Origin: Symmachiella macrocystis
GTDB taxonomy: Bacteria; Planctomycetota; Planctomycetia; Planctomycetales; Planctomycetaceae
Assembly (NCBI RefSeq): GCF_007860075.1
Contig: NZ_SJPP01000001.1
Coordinates: forward strand, 1,262,501 to 1,326,500
Length of the DNA: 64,000 nucleotides
Direction of reading: 5' to 3'
A program made the position numbers and the translations under genes. Of the stretch, positions 61,235 through 64,000 are shown piece after piece. The notes under the pieces are model-generated. The model was not told the DNA's origin and ran no database searches. It worked only from the letters and a program-made list of their open reading frames with translations. Each line of letters begins with the position of its first letter. Position 1 is the stretch's first letter.

Positions 61235-61609
61235 TGAAACGGTTGTTTCAAAAAACTGATGTGTGCGCAATACAGGGCATCCGCTCCACGGACCGTTCCC
61301 GTTGAGCATCACCTCAATTCAATTCTATTCGCGGCCCCCCGAGTGTCAAGCGACGTCGTTTCTGACTGTCGCGCGTAAGGCCAAGCTGTTACTATGGATG
61401 CGGTTACGTTGGATGACCGGAATTGCTCAAAATCCGAGCACCCGAAATTCGGCCTGTCGGTGACGAAACGAACCGGACGCCTTATTCATCATACCTTATG
61501 CAAATGTCGGCCGGACCGATTCGCACAAATAATCTGCAGTGAACCTGCCCCCCATCCAAAACTGACCGTAGATCTCCCCTACGAACACCAGCAATAAAGT
61601 TCGCCAGCT
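61235..61609. other. Divergent intergenic region, 375 bases
   Basis: The region lies between mcsA and trpE. I do not see an unambiguous leader peptide with tandem Trp codons, a T-box or a terminator. A weak TACTAT near 61391 could be a -10 for trpE, but no -35 accompanies it. Confidence 0.4.
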
Positions 61610-63097
61610 ATGAAGTACTACCCTGACTTCGACACTTTCGCCAAACTAGCAGCCGATTCCGATGTTGTGCCGATTTATCGGCAATTGGTCAGTGACACGC
61701 TGACCCCGTTGAGCGCTTATAGTACGATCCAATGGGGGCCTTGCTCATTCTTGTTTGAAAGTGTCGTCGGTGGCGAACAGATTGGCCGTTACAGCATTCT
61801 CGGCGCCGATCCATTCCTGCAACTCGACGCCTATGGCACGCGCATCCTGCTCACGCATCAAGATGGCCGTGTCGAAGAACGGGACTGCGACGATCCGTTG
61901 CACGAGTTGGAAGTCCTGCTCAACCAATTCCGCGCAGTGCACTTGCCCGGCCTGCCCCGCTTTGCCGGCGGCGCCGTCGGGTACGCTGGATACGACACCG
62001 TCCGCTATGCCGAACATCTGCCTGATGCCCCAAAAGATGACCGCCAGTTGCCCGATTTGTCATTCGCGTTTTACGACCGGATGGTGATCTTCGATCAAAT
62101 CAACAAGACCGTGCTAGTTGTTGTCCACGCCCGTACTGACGGGGAGGATTTGCGGGCTGATTACGATGCGGCGCGCAAACGGGTGGATGAGCTTTGCAAA
62201 CAACTCCAAATGGGCGCCTCCGACCTGCAGGTCACTGACATCAACCTGGACGAGGAATCGACGCTTGAGTATCGCTCGAACTTCACACAACCTGAATTCG
62301 AAGCGGCTGTCGAGTCCTGTAAGGAATATATCCGCGCTGGGGACATCTTTCAGGTCGTGCTGAGCCAGCGATTGGAATTAGAGACGCACGCGCGGCCACT
62401 CGACATCTATCGCAGCTTACGCGTGGTCAATCCCAGCCCGTTTATGTTTTTACTCAAAACCCCGGCGGTGAATCTCATTGGCAGTTCACCGGAAATCATG
62501 GTTCGCGTCGAAGATGGACAGGTCACGATCCGCCCGTTGGCAGGGACCCGCAAGCGGGGGGCGACGGAAGCGGAGGACGAACGCTTATCCGCAGAGTTAT
62601 TGGCCGACCCCAAAGAACGCGCCGAACATGTCATGCTAGTCGATTTGGGACGCAATGACGTGGGCCGCATCGCCCAATACGGCACGGTTGAATTGAGCGA
62701 CATGATGGTCGTGGAAAAATACAGCCACGTGATGCACATCACCTCCAACGTCACTGGACAACTCGCCGAAGGCCGCTCCGCTCTGGACGCGCTGCGGGCC
62801 GGATTGCCGGCGGGTACGGTCTCTGGAGCCCCCAAGGTGCGGGCGATGGAAATCATCGACGAATTCGAGCCCCACCGCCGCGGACCCTATGCCGGAGCGG
62901 TCGGCTACGTTGATTTCACCGGCAACATGGACACCTGCATCGCCCTGCGTACGATGGTCATGCAGGGCCAGACCGTCTACGTCCAAGCCGGCGCCGGCAT
63001 CGTCGCTGACAGCGTTCCGGAAAGCGAATATCAAGAAACGCTAAACAAGGCCCGCGGCCTGTTGAAAGCCATCGAAATCGCCGAGCAACAATTGTAG
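61610..63097 (+). CDS. trpE: Anthranilate synthase component I
   Basis: The 495-residue protein is a full TrpE: an N-terminal domain with [20 protein letters not shown], where the FES element belongs to the tryptophan-feedback site, and the chorismate-binding domain with [66 protein letters not shown] and [19 protein letters not shown]. It makes anthranilate from chorismate with glutamine supplied by TrpG. No trpG or other trp gene is next to it, so the pathway is scattered. The ATG start follows CCAGCAATAAAGTTCGCCAGCT, with a weak ribosome site. It is convergent with the sulfatase gene, 13 bases apart. Confidence 0.96.
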   Translation: MKYYPDFDTFAKLAADSDVVPIYRQLVSDTLTPLSAYSTIQWGPCSFLFESVVGGEQIGRYSILGADPFLQLDAYGTRILLTHQDGRVEERDCDDPLHELEVLLNQFRAVHLPGLPRFAGGAVGYAGYDTVRYAEHLPDAPKDDRQLPDLSFAFYDRMVIFDQINKTVLVVVHARTDGEDLRADYDAARKRVDELCKQLQMGASDLQVTDINLDEESTLEYRSNFTQPEFEAAVESCKEYIRAGDIFQVVLSQRLELETHARPLDIYRSLRVVNPSPFMFLLKTPAVNLIGSSPEIMVRVEDGQVTIRPLAGTRKRGATEAEDERLSAELLADPKERAEHVMLVDLGRNDVGRIAQYGTVELSDMMVVEKYSHVMHITSNVTGQLAEGRSALDALRAGLPAGTVSGAPKVRAMEIIDEFEPHRRGPYAGAVGYVDFTGNMDTCIALRTMVMQGQTVYVQAGAGIVADSVPESEYQETLNKARGLLKAIEIAEQQL

Positions 63098-63110
63098 CGG
63101 CCATTGGTCA

Positions 63111-64000
63111 TTATTGGATGAGCGCCAATACCGGGTCATTGATCTCCTGCATCTGCTCGATTATTTTGGCATGCAGTTTTTCGATCGCCGCATTGGTTTC
63201 CGGCGTGTCTTTATGAATCAGATTCGTCGTCTCTGTTGGATCAGCCTTTAGGTCGTACAGCTCATCGCGCTCGGGATTGAGAAAATCGCGGACCAGCTTC
63301 CAACGCGGGGTGCGATACATCCGCATGTGCGTGTGCGACTGGTGCTTGGTGCTGTACTCGGCATAAAAGTCGTTGTCCCAGTCGGTCGATTTGCCCTCCA
63401 GTACCGGGACAATACTTCGGCCGCGGAGGATGGTATCCGCCGGCAACGGGACACCGGCCATCCCCAATAGCGTGGGATACCAGTCCAAGTTGGAGAAGGT
63501 CTCTTCCACGATAGTGCCTGGTTTGATCACACCGGGCCAACGGATGGCGGTCGGCACGCGGATCGAATTGTCGTACATGTTCGGCCGTTGTCGTCGGGGG
63601 ACATTCTCCGTCCCTTCGGGAAACTCGGTCAAAATCCAGTGGCCGTTGCCTTTGTGCCAAATGCCGTTGTGTCCCATGTTGTAGCCGTGATCGCTGGTGA
63701 ACACCACGATCGTATTGTCAGCCAATTTCAGGTCGTCCAACGTTTGCATCAACCGGCCGACGTTGCGATCCACGCCATGGACGCTCCCCAAGTATTCCCG
63801 CGTTTTTTGCTTCACTTTTTTGACGTCCAACTTGGGATAGTCCGGATGTGGAAGCGTAGGATCGAGGTCCTTGAACGGTTCCAGATCCGACTCCGGTTGC
63901 GGCAACCACGGGGCGTGCGGCGCGCGGTAGTGGACGCAACAGATAAATGGTTTTGCTTGATTGTGCTTAATGAATTCGATGGCATAGTCGGTCAGCACGT
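63111..64000 (-). CDS. Sulfatase (C-terminal part, cut by window edge)
   Basis: The frame runs off the right edge, so only the C-terminal 295 residues or so are seen. They match type I sulfatases of the arylsulfatase/iduronate-sulfatase type: FICCVHYRAPHAPW, TIVVFTSDHGYNMGHNGIWHK (metal-binding Asp-His), RVPTAIRWPGVIKPGTIVEETFSNLDWYPTLLGMAGV, and the C-terminal KLVRDFLNPERDELYDLKADPTETTNL. The N-terminal CxPSR formylglycine motif must lie beyond position 64000. Planctomycetes typically carry many sulfatases for sulfated polysaccharides. Whether an export signal is present cannot be seen. Confidence 0.95.
   Translation of the reverse strand, partial: VLTDYAIEFIKHNQAKPFICCVHYRAPHAPWLPQPESDLEPFKDLDPTLPHPDYPKLDVKKVKQKTREYLGSVHGVDRNVGRLMQTLDDLKLADNTIVVFTSDHGYNMGHNGIWHKGNGHWILTEFPEGTENVPRRQRPNMYDNSIRVPTAIRWPGVIKPGTIVEETFSNLDWYPTLLGMAGVPLPADTILRGRSIVPVLEGKSTDWDNDFYAEYSTKHQSHTHMRMYRTPRWKLVRDFLNPERDELYDLKADPTETTNLIHKDTPETNAAIEKLHAKIIEQMQEINDPVLALIQ

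Noticed and set aside
61235-61609. trp attenuator ahead of trpE
   Set aside because: A short frame near 61390-61460 has two Trp codons, but they are not tandem, no ribosome site precedes it and no terminator/antiterminator pair is seen.

Overview
The window looks like a chromosomal segment of a planctomycete. The evidence is family content, not a search: a DUF1501 protein next to a DUF1549/DUF1553 protein, a sulfatase, PQQ-type beta-propeller proteins, pseudopilin-like C-termini ending in a DPFD...YSVG motif, a BlaI/M56 pair, many large secreted proteins of unknown function, and an rRNA locus in which 23S is not preceded by 16S. Order and genus cannot be fixed from the sequence. I see no transposase, prophage, CRISPR array or plasmid function.

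Layout. 1-900: the 5' end of a 23S rRNA gene on the minus strand, preceded by tRNA-Ala(TGC) and tRNA-Ile(GAT), with a sigma70-like promoter directly upstream and no 16S gene. 1-9.2 kb: membrane glycerophosphodiesterase, ClC transporter, Ntn-type amidohydrolase, PaiB-like flavoprotein, STAS-like protein and Ca2+/H+ exchanger. 9.4-21 kb: a zinc-ribbon/transglutaminase membrane protein, a secreted multi-module protein, a REC-PAS-GAF-REC regulator without a kinase domain, Ada, an SMP-30 lactonase and a ProP-type MFS permease. 21.1-23.6 kb: a blaI-M56 regulatory pair with a legible promoter and two palindromic operators. 23.6-28.7 kb: three tandem paralogous membrane-anchored proteins and one unknown. 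28.9-38.2 kb: family 4 uracil-DNA glycosylase, two secreted proteins, the DUF1501/DUF1553 pair and a VWA protein. 38.3-47.3 kb: a solitary N6-adenine methyltransferase, ClpX, a SHOCT-like small protein, a GT39-type glycosyltransferase, a family 5 uracil-DNA glycosylase, an MFS permease and an unknown followed by a strong terminator. 47.6-56.4 kb: an M14-like lipoprotein with lost metal ligands, a PQQ protein with an EF-hand insert, unknowns, a TlpA-like protein with Ca-loop repeats, a shortened citrate-synthase-fold enzyme and a SUKH protein. 56.6-64 kb: RecQ, a CoA-binding protein, McsA/McsB, TrpE and the C-terminal part of a sulfatase cut by the window edge.

How genes may work together. DNA repair is well represented (Ada, two unrelated 4Fe-4S uracil-DNA glycosylases, RecQ). 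Protein quality control is represented by ClpX and by McsA-McsB (protein-arginine phosphorylation), though no ClpC or CtsR lies in the window. Most other genes are single transcription units separated by short intergenic regions that carry several families of small repeats.

The observations I would follow first are the 16S-less tRNA-Ile/tRNA-Ala/23S unit with its own promoter, the BlaI double operator lying over its promoter, the three tandem paralogs with pseudopilin-like tails, the inactive-looking M14 lipoprotein, and the citrate-synthase-like enzyme with its unexplained C-terminal extension. I did not find a coherent multi-gene cluster that I can defend as a new defence or metabolic system.
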